DNA from: Sinorhizobium terangae
GTDB lineage: Bacteria; Pseudomonadota; Alphaproteobacteria; Rhizobiales; Rhizobiaceae
Assembly (NCBI RefSeq): GCF_029714365.1
Contig: NZ_CP121659.1
Coordinates: forward strand, 3,632,501 to 3,696,500
Length of the DNA: 64,000 bases
Direction of reading: 5' to 3'
The notes below the pieces were generated by a model. That model was not told the origin of the DNA. It was given only the letters and a program-made list of their open reading frames with translations, and did no database searches. Position numbers and translations under genes: made by a program. Positions within the stretch are counted from its first letter, which is position 1. Each line of letters opens with the position of its first letter. Shown here in pieces: positions 54,484-63,624 of this stretch.

Positions 54484-55788
54484 ATGAGCAGAAAGTCCGG
54501 AGTCTCGAGAAATCGGATGGCGCAATCGGGCGCCTTGCCGCGCGCACACAGTATGGCTGCCGGTCAAGTCCCGTCGACCGTGGCGGATGAGCTGAGGACG
54601 GCCGCTGGTGGCCGCGGCGCCGGTCTTCCGGAAGAGCTCGCAAGCATTCCTCGGTCTCAGGCCGGCCGGCGTGGCCGGCGGCGCGTCGTGATGCTCGGTT
54701 TGCGCGGCATCCCGAACGTCCAAGGCGGCGTCGAGAAGCATGTAGAGATGCTCGCGGGCAAGCTCGTCGAGCATGGTTGGGACGCCGACGTCATCGGACG
54801 CCGTCACTACCTTCAGAAGCCGTCGTCGTTTTCGTGGAACGGAATTCGCGTCTTTCCGCTCTGGGCACCGCGACTGATGGCGTTGGAAGCCTTCGTGCAT
54901 ACGTTCGTGGGGGTCTGTTTCGCGGCTTTGCGCCGACCCGATATCCTGCATATTCATGCAGTTGGACCGGCGCTCCTTGTGCCGCTCGCAAGGCTTCTCG
55001 GCATGAAGGTGGTCGTCACCCATCATGGCTACGACTACGACCGGCAGAAATGGGGTACCTTCGCCAAGCGCATGCTGCGTCTCGGGGAGTTCATGGGCAT
55101 GCGTCTTTCTCACGGCCGCATCGCGATTTCGAAGGAAATCGTTCACGCCATGGGAGAGCGGCACAGGGCAGCCGTAACCTTTGTCCCGAACGGCGTTGCC
55201 GTTTCGCCCGTCCGCGGCGGTACCGGCATCCTCGACGAGTTCGGACTGGCGCCGCGCCGATATATTCTGCTGGCCGCCCGGCTTGTCCCGGAAAAACGCC
55301 AGACCGACCTGATCCAGGCATTCGCAAAGCTCGGCAGCGCCGACTTCAAGCTCGTGCTCGCCGGTGACGGGGAGTTCGAGACGCCCTATGTTCAACAGGT
55401 GCGGGCAATGACCGCAAATGTCGCGGGCGTCGTTCTGGCAGGCTTTCAGACCGGCGATCGGCTGGCGGAGCTCTTCGCCAACGCCGCCCTCTTCGTGCTT
55501 CCTTCCAGCCACGAGGGCATGCCGATTGCGCTCCTGGAGGCAATGGCCCACGGCCTGCCGGTGCTGGCGAGTGACATCGTCGCCAACCGCGAGCTGGACC
55601 TGCCTTCCGACGACTATTTTCCGCTGGGCGATATCGACGCGCTTGCGACGGCGATCGGCAGCAAGATTGCCAACCCGCCGAGCGAGGAGCAGGTCCTTTC
55701 GAAGATCAGGCATGCCGAGCTCACCTATAGCTGGACGGGGGTCGCCGCAAAGACGCTTGCGGTATACGGGTCACTGTTGTCGAAGTAA
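54484..55788 (+). CDS. Glycosyltransferase, GT4 family (GT-B fold)
   Basis: About 434 residues from ATG 54484; a start at 54448 would add 12 residues. A disordered tail of about 60 residues precedes VVMLGLRGIPNVQGGVEKHV, the usual N-terminal block of rhamnosyl/mannosyl-type GT4 enzymes. The donor domain has LLAARLVPEKRQTDLIQAFA and EX7E in SSHEGMPIALLEAMAHGLP. It follows the preceding glycosyltransferase by about 140 bp, in the same direction. Confidence 0.9.
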   Translation: MSRKSGVSRNRMAQSGALPRAHSMAAGQVPSTVADELRTAAGGRGAGLPEELASIPRSQAGRRGRRRVVMLGLRGIPNVQGGVEKHVEMLAGKLVEHGWDADVIGRRHYLQKPSSFSWNGIRVFPLWAPRLMALEAFVHTFVGVCFAALRRPDILHIHAVGPALLVPLARLLGMKVVVTHHGYDYDRQKWGTFAKRMLRLGEFMGMRLSHGRIAISKEIVHAMGERHRAAVTFVPNGVAVSPVRGGTGILDEFGLAPRRYILLAARLVPEKRQTDLIQAFAKLGSADFKLVLAGDGEFETPYVQQVRAMTANVAGVVLAGFQTGDRLAELFANAALFVLPSSHEGMPIALLEAMAHGLPVLASDIVANRELDLPSDDYFPLGDIDALATAIGSKIANPPSEEQVLSKIRHAELTYSWTGVAAKTLAVYGSLLSK

Positions 55789-55894
55789 GCCGGCCCTCCC
55801 GCGGCGCCGCGGTAATGCTTTGCACGGATGCGCGTTTTTCCTTGGGGCCGGTGCCGATCCGGGGAAGACAGGTCACGACGATTTGGATTGAAGC

Positions 55895-56263
55895 ATGAAT
55901 TTCAGACGCATCGCATCACTGCTCGCCTGGCTGCTGTTCGGCGTGATCGCCTATTCGACGCTGTCTCCGATCGGCATGCGCCCCCATATCGGCACATGGG
56001 TGCATGTCGAAAGGTTTGGCGCTTTCGGACTCCTCGGCTTTCTATTCATGATCGGCTATCCGGGACGTTTGCCGTTCGTCGTTGCAATCGTGCTTGGTAC
56101 GGCGGTCGGATTCGAATTGCTGCAAATGCTGTCCATGGATCGTCACGCGCGTTTGGGAGACCTTGCGGTCAAGCTCGCGGGCGGGGCGTGTGGCATTGCT
56201 GCGGGTTGGTTGATGGCGCGGCGGCTGCCGCGAATAAACCAAAACTCAAATTATCCCGGTTAG
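55895..56263 (+). CDS. VanZ-like small membrane protein
   Basis: The 122-residue protein has four hydrophobic helices. The order RIASLLAWLLFGVIAYSTLS, VERFGAFGLLGFLFMIGYPG and GFELLQMLSMDRHARLGDLA (with acidic and His residues) matches the VanZ-like/DUF2809-type family. Such proteins are frequent in polysaccharide loci but their reaction is unknown. It lies between two glycosyltransferase genes. Confidence 0.78.
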   Translation: MNFRRIASLLAWLLFGVIAYSTLSPIGMRPHIGTWVHVERFGAFGLLGFLFMIGYPGRLPFVVAIVLGTAVGFELLQMLSMDRHARLGDLAVKLAGGACGIAAGWLMARRLPRINQNSNYPG

Positions 56264-56323
56264 AAAACGCTGCGGGAACGGCTTTGGCGCTCGCGACACC
56301 CTGCCGATATCTTGGGGGCTCTT

Positions 56324-57322
56324 TTGACAGTATCCGTCATCATCAAGACCTTGAACGAAGAGAAGCGGATCGCCGCGACGATCGAAAGCGTCGTTGCGGC
56401 GCTGGCGGGCAAGGAGGGCGAAATCATCATTGCCGACAGCGGATCGTCCGACCGGACCGTGGAGATCGCCGCGCAATATCCCGTCACCATCGCGCAGATC
56501 GTCCCGCCGGCGCTTCCGAGCTGCGGTATCGGGCCGCAGCTCGGCTTCCAATATTCCCGACATCCCTTCGTCTGCCTGATGGACGGCGACATGCTGCTCG
56601 ATGCTGGCTTTCTCGACGAGGCGATCGCCTTTCTCGCGGAAAATCCCTCGGTAGGCGGTGTCACTGGCCACGTGGAGGAGAAGCTCGTTTCCAACCTGGA
56701 ATTCGCCCGGCGCGTCAACCGCAATGCGCCGGAGAACCGCATTGGCCCGATCGACCGCATGAATGGAGGCGGCCTCTATCGGCGCGCCGCCATCGAGGAC
56801 GTCGGCTATCTTTCGGACCGGAATCTTCACGGCTACGAGGAGTTCGAGCTCGGTGTGCGGCTTCGAAGCGCCGGCTGGGGTCTCCATCGCCTCGACCGCC
56901 GCTTCGTCCAGCATTTCGGTCACACCGTCAATTCCTACCGCCTGCTCGTCCGTCGCTGGAAGAGCAAATATCTTTATGGCATCGGCGAATTGCTGCGTGC
57001 TTCGCTCGGAAAGCCTTATTTCCTTCAGGTGCTGCGGGAACTGCCGGAACTGAAACTGTGGGCGCTCGTCTATCTCTGGTGGGCGCTGTCTCTCGGCCTG
57101 ATCCTGTTCCTGCCGCACAAAGGCATGGCGATAGCATCGGTCTCGGCGATGTTTGCGGCTGTTGTGCTGTTGGTCAGCCTCAAGAAGGGCAGCCTCGGCA
57201 TGGGCCTTTATACGGTCGTTGCCTGGTTCTTCCATGCCGCGGCGTTACCGGTTGGCTTGTTCCGGTCGCGGCTAAAGCCGGGCGCGCCGATCGAGAGCAG
57301 AATCCTCGGCAAGCCCGCATGA
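56324..57322 (+). CDS. Glycosyltransferase family 2 with C-terminal membrane helices
   Basis: About 332 residues. The likely start is TTG at 56324 with GGGGG just upstream (TTG 56312 is the alternative). The GT-A donor site has VSVIIKTLNEEKRIAATIES, ADSGSSDRT and the metal-binding DGD of CLMDGDMLLDAGF (about 85-90). Two or three transmembrane helices follow at about 245-300 (LWALVYLWWALSLGLILFLP). Its stop overlaps the glycoside-hydrolase start (ATGA). Confidence 0.87.
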   Translation: MTVSVIIKTLNEEKRIAATIESVVAALAGKEGEIIIADSGSSDRTVEIAAQYPVTIAQIVPPALPSCGIGPQLGFQYSRHPFVCLMDGDMLLDAGFLDEAIAFLAENPSVGGVTGHVEEKLVSNLEFARRVNRNAPENRIGPIDRMNGGGLYRRAAIEDVGYLSDRNLHGYEEFELGVRLRSAGWGLHRLDRRFVQHFGHTVNSYRLLVRRWKSKYLYGIGELLRASLGKPYFLQVLRELPELKLWALVYLWWALSLGLILFLPHKGMAIASVSAMFAAVVLLVSLKKGSLGMGLYTVVAWFFHAAALPVGLFRSRLKPGAPIESRILGKPA

Positions 57323-59484
57323 TGAGCCGCCTACCGCTGGCCGCAGCAACGATTTTCCTCAGCTGTTTGCCAGCTCACGCCTCCGACCAATGGCTGCCGG
57401 TCCGGGAAATCTCGCTCGAGGTTCAGACGGGCAGTCCGCTCGACTTCTCGCCTCTCTTGCCGAACGAGACCATCGATGCGGGCCATCGGCTGATTGCCGG
57501 CCCGACGGGTCAACTCGCCTTCGCTGAAGCGCCGGAGAAACCGGTCCGGATGCTCTGCGCCTCGCTCGCCTGGAGCCCGGCGTCCGGCGGTTTTCCCGAT
57601 CATGACGGCGCCGACCGTTATGCCCGTCAACTGGCGCTGCATGGCTACAACATCGCGCGGCTGCACTTCACCGATGCGAGCCTGATGTTCGGCCGGCAGG
57701 AGGATTTCGACTTCGATCCGGAGACGGTCGACCGCATCCACTACCTCCTTGCCGCGCTCAAGCGCAACGGCATCCATTGGATCATGGACGGCCTGTCGTC
57801 GCCGCGCGGTGCCTACGGCGGCTACGACGATCGCTGGGACGCTAGCGGAAACCTGAAGCTCCAGCTTCATTTCGATGAGGAAGCTTTCGCCCATTGGAGG
57901 ACGCTGCAGGAGAAATTCCTGGCGCGGATCAATCCCTATACGGGCGTGGCGCCGATCCGTGACGAGGCTCTGGCGCTGGTGATCCTCGCCAACGAGAACG
58001 GCATCGAGTTCGACGGCGTCGTGCATGATCGCCCCGGCAAGCCGCCCTATGATCCGGCTCTGGCCTTGCCCTTCAACCGGTGGCTTCAGAAACGCTACGC
58101 GTCGACCGAGGCGCTCGCGAAAGCCTGGGGCGATCTTGAGGACGACGAACGGCTCGAAGCAGCCTCCGTGAAATTGCCCGCCGATCGTTACGCCGACACT
58201 CCCCGCTTGCGCGACCTCCAGGCCTTCATCGTGGAGGTAGAGCGATCATCGGCGGCGCGGATGAGCAAGACCCTGCGCGACCTCGGATACAAGGGGCTGA
58301 TCAGCACCTACAACAACTGGCCGACAGTGCAGACGGGCTTGAGCAGGCGCGACCTCGAGGCCGTGACGATGAATACCTATCACGATTGGGTCGGCGGTTA
58401 TTCTCCGGGGAGCTCACTCCTGCAGGCAAGCTCGATCGCGGACAGCGCCAACTATGTGCGGATGGTCGCCGCCGCGCGCTGGTTCGGAAAACCCTTCGTC
58501 GTCAGCGAATACGATCATCTTTTCTGGAACCGCTATCGTTACGAAGCGGGACTCGTGATGCCGGCCTATGCGGCGCTGCAGGGTTGGGATGTGCTCTGCA
58601 GGCATGGCCATGGGCCGATCGCGCTCGCCTACGGTGAGCCCTATCCTCACAAGAAGGCGATGCTTCCCTATGCGATCGCCCTCGATCCGGTCGCCCGGGC
58701 GGGTGAAACGCTTGCGGCGCTCGTCTACCGGCGGGGAGACGTGGCGACCTCGGGCATCACGATCCCCTTTGCGGTGCGCGGCGAGGACGATCTTGGCGAG
58801 GACATGCAGGCGCGCGAGCCGGAGCAATTGACCGATCTGGCTTTAGTCGGCCGCATAGGCTTGAAGCGCTCGGACCCGTCGCGACTCGAGATCGGCGTCG
58901 CGCAACCGCGGAACCAGGCGAGTGCGGACATTCTCGCCGAGTTCCGCGACATCGGCATCCTTCCAGCCGGCAATGCCACGGACATCGAAAGAGGGCTCTA
59001 TGAGAGCGACACGGGAGAGATCGTGCTGCAGCGCGCCACCGGGCAATTGCGAGTCGCGACGCCTTCGACCGAAGCCGCCGCATTTTCCTCCCTTCGTGAG
59101 CCGATCGACCTCGGTATTCTGCGGATAGAACGGTCAGATGGGAACGGGCTTGTCGCGCTGTCGGCGCTCGACACGCCCGCAACCCTCGCCAATAGCCGGC
59201 GTTTTCTGTTGATCTTTGCGACCGATGCCCAGAACACCGGCATGATCTTTCGTGACAGCGAAGAAAAGGTCATCACGGATTTCGGCAGATTGCCGGTCCT
59301 GATCCGAAAGGGTGAAGTCGACTTGTCCCTGTCGAGAAGCGCAGTGAAATGGAAACTGTCACCCATCGGCCTCGACGGCACCGTTCATTCGCCGGTTGAA
59401 AGCGGTGCAGGGCCGATCTCGTTCCGCCTTTCGAACGATGCGCCCGACGGGCCGACCACCTATTTTCTTCTGGAGTTCGAATAG
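57319..59484 (+). CDS. Secreted clan GH-A glycoside hydrolase-like protein
   Basis: The 721-residue protein has a signal peptide (MMSRLPLAAATIFLSCLPAH, cleavage after HAS). A TIM-barrel at about 75-470 follows. Predicted acid/base Glu226 is in LANENGIEF (the Asn-Glu pair of clan GH-A) and nucleophile Glu397 in VVSEYDHLFWN. A beta-rich C-terminal region covers about 500-721. I chose this ATG, which overlaps the preceding stop; the frame stays open far upstream but that part is shadow of other genes. Placed last in the polysaccharide operon, it may trim or release the polymer in the periplasm or outside the cell. Confidence 0.85.
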   Translation: MMSRLPLAAATIFLSCLPAHASDQWLPVREISLEVQTGSPLDFSPLLPNETIDAGHRLIAGPTGQLAFAEAPEKPVRMLCASLAWSPASGGFPDHDGADRYARQLALHGYNIARLHFTDASLMFGRQEDFDFDPETVDRIHYLLAALKRNGIHWIMDGLSSPRGAYGGYDDRWDASGNLKLQLHFDEEAFAHWRTLQEKFLARINPYTGVAPIRDEALALVILANENGIEFDGVVHDRPGKPPYDPALALPFNRWLQKRYASTEALAKAWGDLEDDERLEAASVKLPADRYADTPRLRDLQAFIVEVERSSAARMSKTLRDLGYKGLISTYNNWPTVQTGLSRRDLEAVTMNTYHDWVGGYSPGSSLLQASSIADSANYVRMVAAARWFGKPFVVSEYDHLFWNRYRYEAGLVMPAYAALQGWDVLCRHGHGPIALAYGEPYPHKKAMLPYAIALDPVARAGETLAALVYRRGDVATSGITIPFAVRGEDDLGEDMQAREPEQLTDLALVGRIGLKRSDPSRLEIGVAQPRNQASADILAEFRDIGILPAGNATDIERGLYESDTGEIVLQRATGQLRVATPSTEAAAFSSLREPIDLGILRIERSDGNGLVALSALDTPATLANSRRFLLIFATDAQNTGMIFRDSEEKVITDFGRLPVLIRKGEVDLSLSRSAVKWKLSPIGLDGTVHSPVESGAGPISFRLSNDAPDGPTTYFLLEFE

Positions 59485-59556
59485 AGCTCGAAAACTAGAA
59501 TCGAGCGCGACTGCTCACCCTTGCAACCCAAGGACGCCAACGCGCGTTTTTTGCTC

Positions 59557-59587
59557 TTGAACCTCTAGCCACTAGAGGTCGTAGCCT
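59557..59587 (+). promoter_or_regulatory. MerR-type metal-responsive promoter
   Basis: -35 TTGAAC (59557-59562) and -10 TAGCCT (59582-59587) are separated by a 19-bp spacer. The perfect palindrome ACCTCTAGCCACTAGAGGT (59561-59579) lies between them. An overlong spacer with a dyad is the hallmark of promoters twisted open by MerR-family regulators (ZntR/CadR/CueR). The regulator gene is not in the window. Confidence 0.9.
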
Positions 59588-59614
59588 GCTTCCAGGTTTC
59601 ACAAGGAGCAAGGA

Positions 59615-61867
59615 ATGGCGGGCAACGTTCAGGAAAGCAGATATCGCATCGAGGGTATGGATTGCGCGTCCTGCGCGGCCAAGATCGATACCGCCGTGCG
59701 GCGCGTGGGCGGTGTGCAGGATGTCAGCGTGTCGGTGAGCGCAGGCACAATGACCGTTCGTCATGCGGACGGGCACGAAGTCGGCCCGGCGATCGTGCGC
59801 AAGGTCGGCGGCCTCGGCTACCGGCTCCTGCCGCTCGCCGGCGCGACGGTCGGCAAGCCATCCGGCGCTGGCGACCATGGCTGCTGCGACCACGCGCACG
59901 GGCACGACCACCATCCGTCAGCGGGCGAACCGCCCCATCGGCATTCCGGCACGGCTCGCCCTGTGTTCAGCGAAAGTCATGACCGTGGATCCTTTGCCGC
60001 CGGCCCCTGGTGGAGGACGGCCAAGGGACAGCTTGTCGTTGCCTGCGGCCTCGCGCTCGCTGTCGCCTATGGTGCCGGCAAGTTTCTACCGGCGACCGAG
60101 CCCTGGATTTTCACGCTCGCCATGCTCGTCGGCCTCGTGCCGATTGCAAGACGCGCGCTGATGGCAGCACTTGCCGGCACGCCCTTCTCGATCGAGACGC
60201 TGATGACCGTTGCCGCCGTCGGGGCGGTCTTCATAGGCGCCACCGAGGAAGCGGCGATGGTCGTTTTCCTCTTCCTGATTGGCGAGCTTCTGGAAGGCGT
60301 CGCCGCCAGCAAGGCTCGCGCGAGCATCCAGTCGCTGACTGCGCTCGTGCCGAAATCGGCACTCATCGAGATTGACGGCCGGACAAGCGAGGTCCCGGCC
60401 GAGAGCTTGCCGGTCGGGGCGACGATCCTCGTGCGGCCGGGCGACAGAATTCCGGCCGACGGCGCGATTGTTTCCGGCGAAAGCATGGTGGACGAAGCGC
60501 CGGTGACCGGGGAAAGCACGCCCGTTCGCAAGGAAGAGGGCGACAGCGTATTCGCCGGCACTGTCAATGGCGACGGCGCGCTGCGTGTGCGCGTCACTGC
60601 CGCTTCCGCCGACAACACCATTGCACGCGTCATCCGGCTGGTTGAGGAAGCGCAGGAGATGAAGGCGCCGACGGAGCGTTTCATCGACCGCTTCTCCCGC
60701 TACTACACGCCGGCAGTCGTCATCGTCGCCGCGTTGGTTGCGGTGATGCCGCCACTGCTCTGGGGTGCGGCCTGGAGCGATTGGATCTACAAGGGACTCG
60801 CGATCCTGCTCATCGGTTGCCCCTGCGCACTGGTGATATCGACGCCGGCGGCGATCGCCGCGAGCCTCTCGGCCGGTGCGCGACGCGGTCTGTTGATGAA
60901 GGGCGGGGCCGTCCTCGAAAGCATCGGCCGGATCACCGCCGCCGCCTTCGACAAGACCGGCACGCTTACCGAAGGCAAGCCGAAGGTCACCGATGTCGTC
61001 GGCTTCGGCCTGGCGGAAGCGGAAATCCTTCGGTATGCGGCCGCGCTTGAACAGGGTTCCAGGCATCCGCTTGCACTGGCTATCCGCAACCGCGTCGATG
61101 CCGACGGGTTGCTGCTGTCCCCGGTCGCAAGCGCCAGGTCGATCGGCGGCAAAGGAATCGAGGGCTCAGTCGACGGGGTTATGCTTTTCCTCGGTTCGCC
61201 ACAGGCAGCCGAGGAGCGCGTGCCACTCTCCGCGGCTGAGAAGCTGCGGATCGCGAGCCTTCACGATGAGGGAAAAACCGTTTCCGTGCTGGTCGTCGAT
61301 GGCCGCGCCGCGGGGGCGCTGGCAATGCGCGACGAGCCCCGTGCCGACGCAGCGAAGGGCGTGAAAGCGCTGAGCGACGCCGGTATCCGCGTCGTCATGC
61401 TGACGGGCGACAACCGCCGCACGGCCGAGGTGATCGGCCGCCCGCTTGGAATGGAGGTCCGTGCCGGGCTCCTGCCGGAGGATAAGCAGCGCATCGTTGC
61501 CACGCTGAAAACCGAGGGGCTGCACGTTGCCAAGATAGGCGATGGCATCAATGACGCGCCGGCGCTCGCAGCAGCCGATGTCGGTATTGCCATGGGCGGT
61601 GGAACGGATGTTGCCCTCGAAACCGCCGACGCCGCCTCGTTGCATGCGCGCGTTTCCGACATCGCCGCCATGGTCAGGCTTTCGCGGGCGACGATGCGCA
61701 ATATCTACCAGAACATCGGCATGGCGCTGGGCTTGAAAGCCGTCTTCCTCGTCACCACCATCGCCGGCGTCACCGGTCTCTGGCCGGCGATCCTGGCGGA
61801 TACCGGCGCCACCGTTCTGGTGACCATGAACGCCTTGCGGCTCTTGCGGCCGCCGGCCTTGGCGTGA
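59615..61867 (+). CDS. zntA: Heavy-metal P1B-type ATPase (Zn2+/Cd2+/Pb2+ exporter, ZntA/CadA-like)
   Basis: The 750-residue protein starts behind AAGGAGCAAGG. An N-terminal HMA domain has GMDCASC (Cys17, Cys20). A His/Cys-rich linker covers about 88-112 (GCCDHAHGHDHHPSAGEPPH). About eight transmembrane helices follow. The ion-site motif is Cys402-Pro-Cys404, phosphorylation is at Asp446 (DKTGT), with hinge GDGINDAP and late-helix NIGMALGLKAVF. CPC with a Lys (LGLKAVF) and Asp (ADTGA) in the last helices is typical of the P1B-2 group exporting divalent Zn, Cd and Pb. The MerR-type promoter just upstream fits metal induction. Confidence 0.93.
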   Translation: MAGNVQESRYRIEGMDCASCAAKIDTAVRRVGGVQDVSVSVSAGTMTVRHADGHEVGPAIVRKVGGLGYRLLPLAGATVGKPSGAGDHGCCDHAHGHDHHPSAGEPPHRHSGTARPVFSESHDRGSFAAGPWWRTAKGQLVVACGLALAVAYGAGKFLPATEPWIFTLAMLVGLVPIARRALMAALAGTPFSIETLMTVAAVGAVFIGATEEAAMVVFLFLIGELLEGVAASKARASIQSLTALVPKSALIEIDGRTSEVPAESLPVGATILVRPGDRIPADGAIVSGESMVDEAPVTGESTPVRKEEGDSVFAGTVNGDGALRVRVTAASADNTIARVIRLVEEAQEMKAPTERFIDRFSRYYTPAVVIVAALVAVMPPLLWGAAWSDWIYKGLAILLIGCPCALVISTPAAIAASLSAGARRGLLMKGGAVLESIGRITAAAFDKTGTLTEGKPKVTDVVGFGLAEAEILRYAAALEQGSRHPLALAIRNRVDADGLLLSPVASARSIGGKGIEGSVDGVMLFLGSPQAAEERVPLSAAEKLRIASLHDEGKTVSVLVVDGRAAGALAMRDEPRADAAKGVKALSDAGIRVVMLTGDNRRTAEVIGRPLGMEVRAGLLPEDKQRIVATLKTEGLHVAKIGDGINDAPALAAADVGIAMGGGTDVALETADAASLHARVSDIAAMVRLSRATMRNIYQNIGMALGLKAVFLVTTIAGVTGLWPAILADTGATVLVTMNALRLLRPPALA

Positions 61868-61931
61868 AGAATCGGCCCGTCGCCGTTTTACAGCGACAAT
61901 TGCCTGATACGGCTGTGTATATTCACGCTGG

Positions 61932-61957
61932 ACTCTCACCAGCGATCCGGTGAGAGT
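61932..61957. promoter_or_regulatory. Hairpin/operator in leader of the ABC importer operon
   Basis: A perfect 9-bp inverted repeat ACTCTCACC / GGTGAGAGT has an 8-nt spacer. It lies about 130 bp before the ATPase gene. No T-run follows on the plus strand, so an operator or leader structure is more likely than a terminator. The rest of 61868-62088 shows no gene. Confidence 0.55.
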
Positions 61958-62088
61958 ATAAGGAGATCGCGATTGAGGGCTTTCGCGCCCGAAAATCGAT
62001 GATAAACTTATACCAAATGGTAAAAAATTGCCGGCACGGTTTGGGACGAAGACCGAAGCAGGGCGAGATTGGGGATCGCAGGGCCAAT

Positions 62089-63624
62089 ATGGACAATATT
62101 GCCATCGAATTGCGTGGGATCGATAAGAGTTTCGGCCCCGTCCACGCCAATAAGAATATCAATCTCAAGGTTCGCAAAGGCACGATCCACGGCATTATCG
62201 GAGAGAACGGCGCCGGCAAGTCGACCTTGATGTCGATCCTCTATGGCTTCTATCAGGCCGATAGCGGTGAGATCGTCGTGAATGGTCGGCCGGTTTCGAT
62301 CCGCGACCCGAATGCGGCGATCTCGGCCGGCATCGGCATGGTGCACCAGCATTTCATGCTGGTCGAGAATTTCACCGTGCTCGAAAACGTCATGCTCGGT
62401 GCCGAGGACAGCCAGGTTCTCAACAAGGGCATCGCCAAGGCGCGGCAAGAACTGAAGCGGCTGGAGAAGGAATACGCGCTCGAGGTCAATCCCGATGCGC
62501 TGATCGAGGAGCTGCCGGTCGGTCTCCAGCAGCGCGTGGAAATCCTGAAGGCGCTCTACCGCAAGGCCGATATCCTGATCCTCGACGAGCCGACCGGCGT
62601 GCTGACGCCGGCCGAAGCCGATCATCTCTTCCGCATCCTCGGGCAGCTCAAGGCCCAGGGAAAGACGATCATCCTCATCACGCACAAGCTTCGTGAAATC
62701 ATGGCGATCACCGACGAGGTTTCGGTAATGCGGCGCGGCGAGATGGTCGCGACCCGCAATACCCGCGAGACCTCTGTCGAGGAGCTTGCCGAGCTGATGG
62801 TCGGCCGCCGGGTGCTGCTCCGGGTGGAGAAGGGGGAGAGCTCCCCGGGCGATGTGAAACTTTCGGTGCAGGGGCTTACCGTCAAGGACAGCCGCGGCGT
62901 CACCATGGTCGACGACGTCTCCTTCGAGGTGCGGGCCGGCGAGATCGTCGGCATTGCCGGTGTGGCTGGCAATGGCCAATCGGAACTGCTCGAAGCGATC
63001 GCCGGCATTCGCAAGGGGACCTCCGGAACGGTGCTGCTCAACGGCGAGTCCGTCGATGTGACCGGCCATAGAGATCCTGCCGCGCTCAGGGCTCGCGGGC
63101 TGGCGCATGTGCCGGAGGATCGCCATCATGTCGGCCTCGTCCTGAAGTTCGAAGAGAGCGAGAACGCCATCCTCGGCTATCACAACGATCCGCGCTACCT
63201 GAACGGCGTCTTCCTGAACATCGACGCGATCCGCGAGGATGCCGAGGAGAAGATCGCCAAATACGACATCCGCCCGCCGAACGCCCGGTTGAAGACGGCC
63301 AATTTCTCCGGTGGCAACCAGCAGAAGATCGTGCTTGCACGCGAGATGGAGCGCGGACCGGACGTGCTGATCATCGGCCAGCCGACCCGCGGCGTCGACG
63401 TCGGCGCCATCGAGTTCATACACAAGCGGATCATCGAAATGCGCGACCAGGGCAAGGCCGTCCTGCTCGTCTCCGTCGAACTCGATGAGATCCGCGCGCT
63501 TTCCGACCGCATTCTCGTGATGTTTGCCGGACGTGTCGTCGGCGAGCGCAGCCCCGATGCGACCGAGGGCGAACTCGGTCTCCTGATGGCCGGTGTCGAA
63601 GGCCGCAAGGAGGCCGCGGAATGA
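62089..63624 (+). CDS. ABC transporter, double ATP-binding protein (nucleoside/BMP-type)
   Basis: The 511-residue tandem ATPase starts at ATG behind AGGG. The first domain has Walker A GENGAGKST and Walker B ILILDEPTGVLTP. The second has the usual degenerate GVAGNGQSE but a full signature FSGGNQQK. It belongs to the RbsA/YufO group and fits importers of nucleosides or related compounds that use a BMP lipoprotein. The 4-bp overlap with the permease gene indicates one operon. The binding-protein gene must lie beyond the window. Confidence 0.92.
   Translation: MDNIAIELRGIDKSFGPVHANKNINLKVRKGTIHGIIGENGAGKSTLMSILYGFYQADSGEIVVNGRPVSIRDPNAAISAGIGMVHQHFMLVENFTVLENVMLGAEDSQVLNKGIAKARQELKRLEKEYALEVNPDALIEELPVGLQQRVEILKALYRKADILILDEPTGVLTPAEADHLFRILGQLKAQGKTIILITHKLREIMAITDEVSVMRRGEMVATRNTRETSVEELAELMVGRRVLLRVEKGESSPGDVKLSVQGLTVKDSRGVTMVDDVSFEVRAGEIVGIAGVAGNGQSELLEAIAGIRKGTSGTVLLNGESVDVTGHRDPAALRARGLAHVPEDRHHVGLVLKFEESENAILGYHNDPRYLNGVFLNIDAIREDAEEKIAKYDIRPPNARLKTANFSGGNQQKIVLAREMERGPDVLIIGQPTRGVDVGAIEFIHKRIIEMRDQGKAVLLVSVELDEIRALSDRILVMFAGRVVGERSPDATEGELGLLMAGVEGRKEAAE

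Noticed and set aside
55828..57318. Upstream extension of the glycoside-hydrolase frame to 1218 codons
   Set aside because: The extension overlaps VanZ-like and GT2 genes in another frame and has no motif; the signal peptide at 57319 marks the true start.
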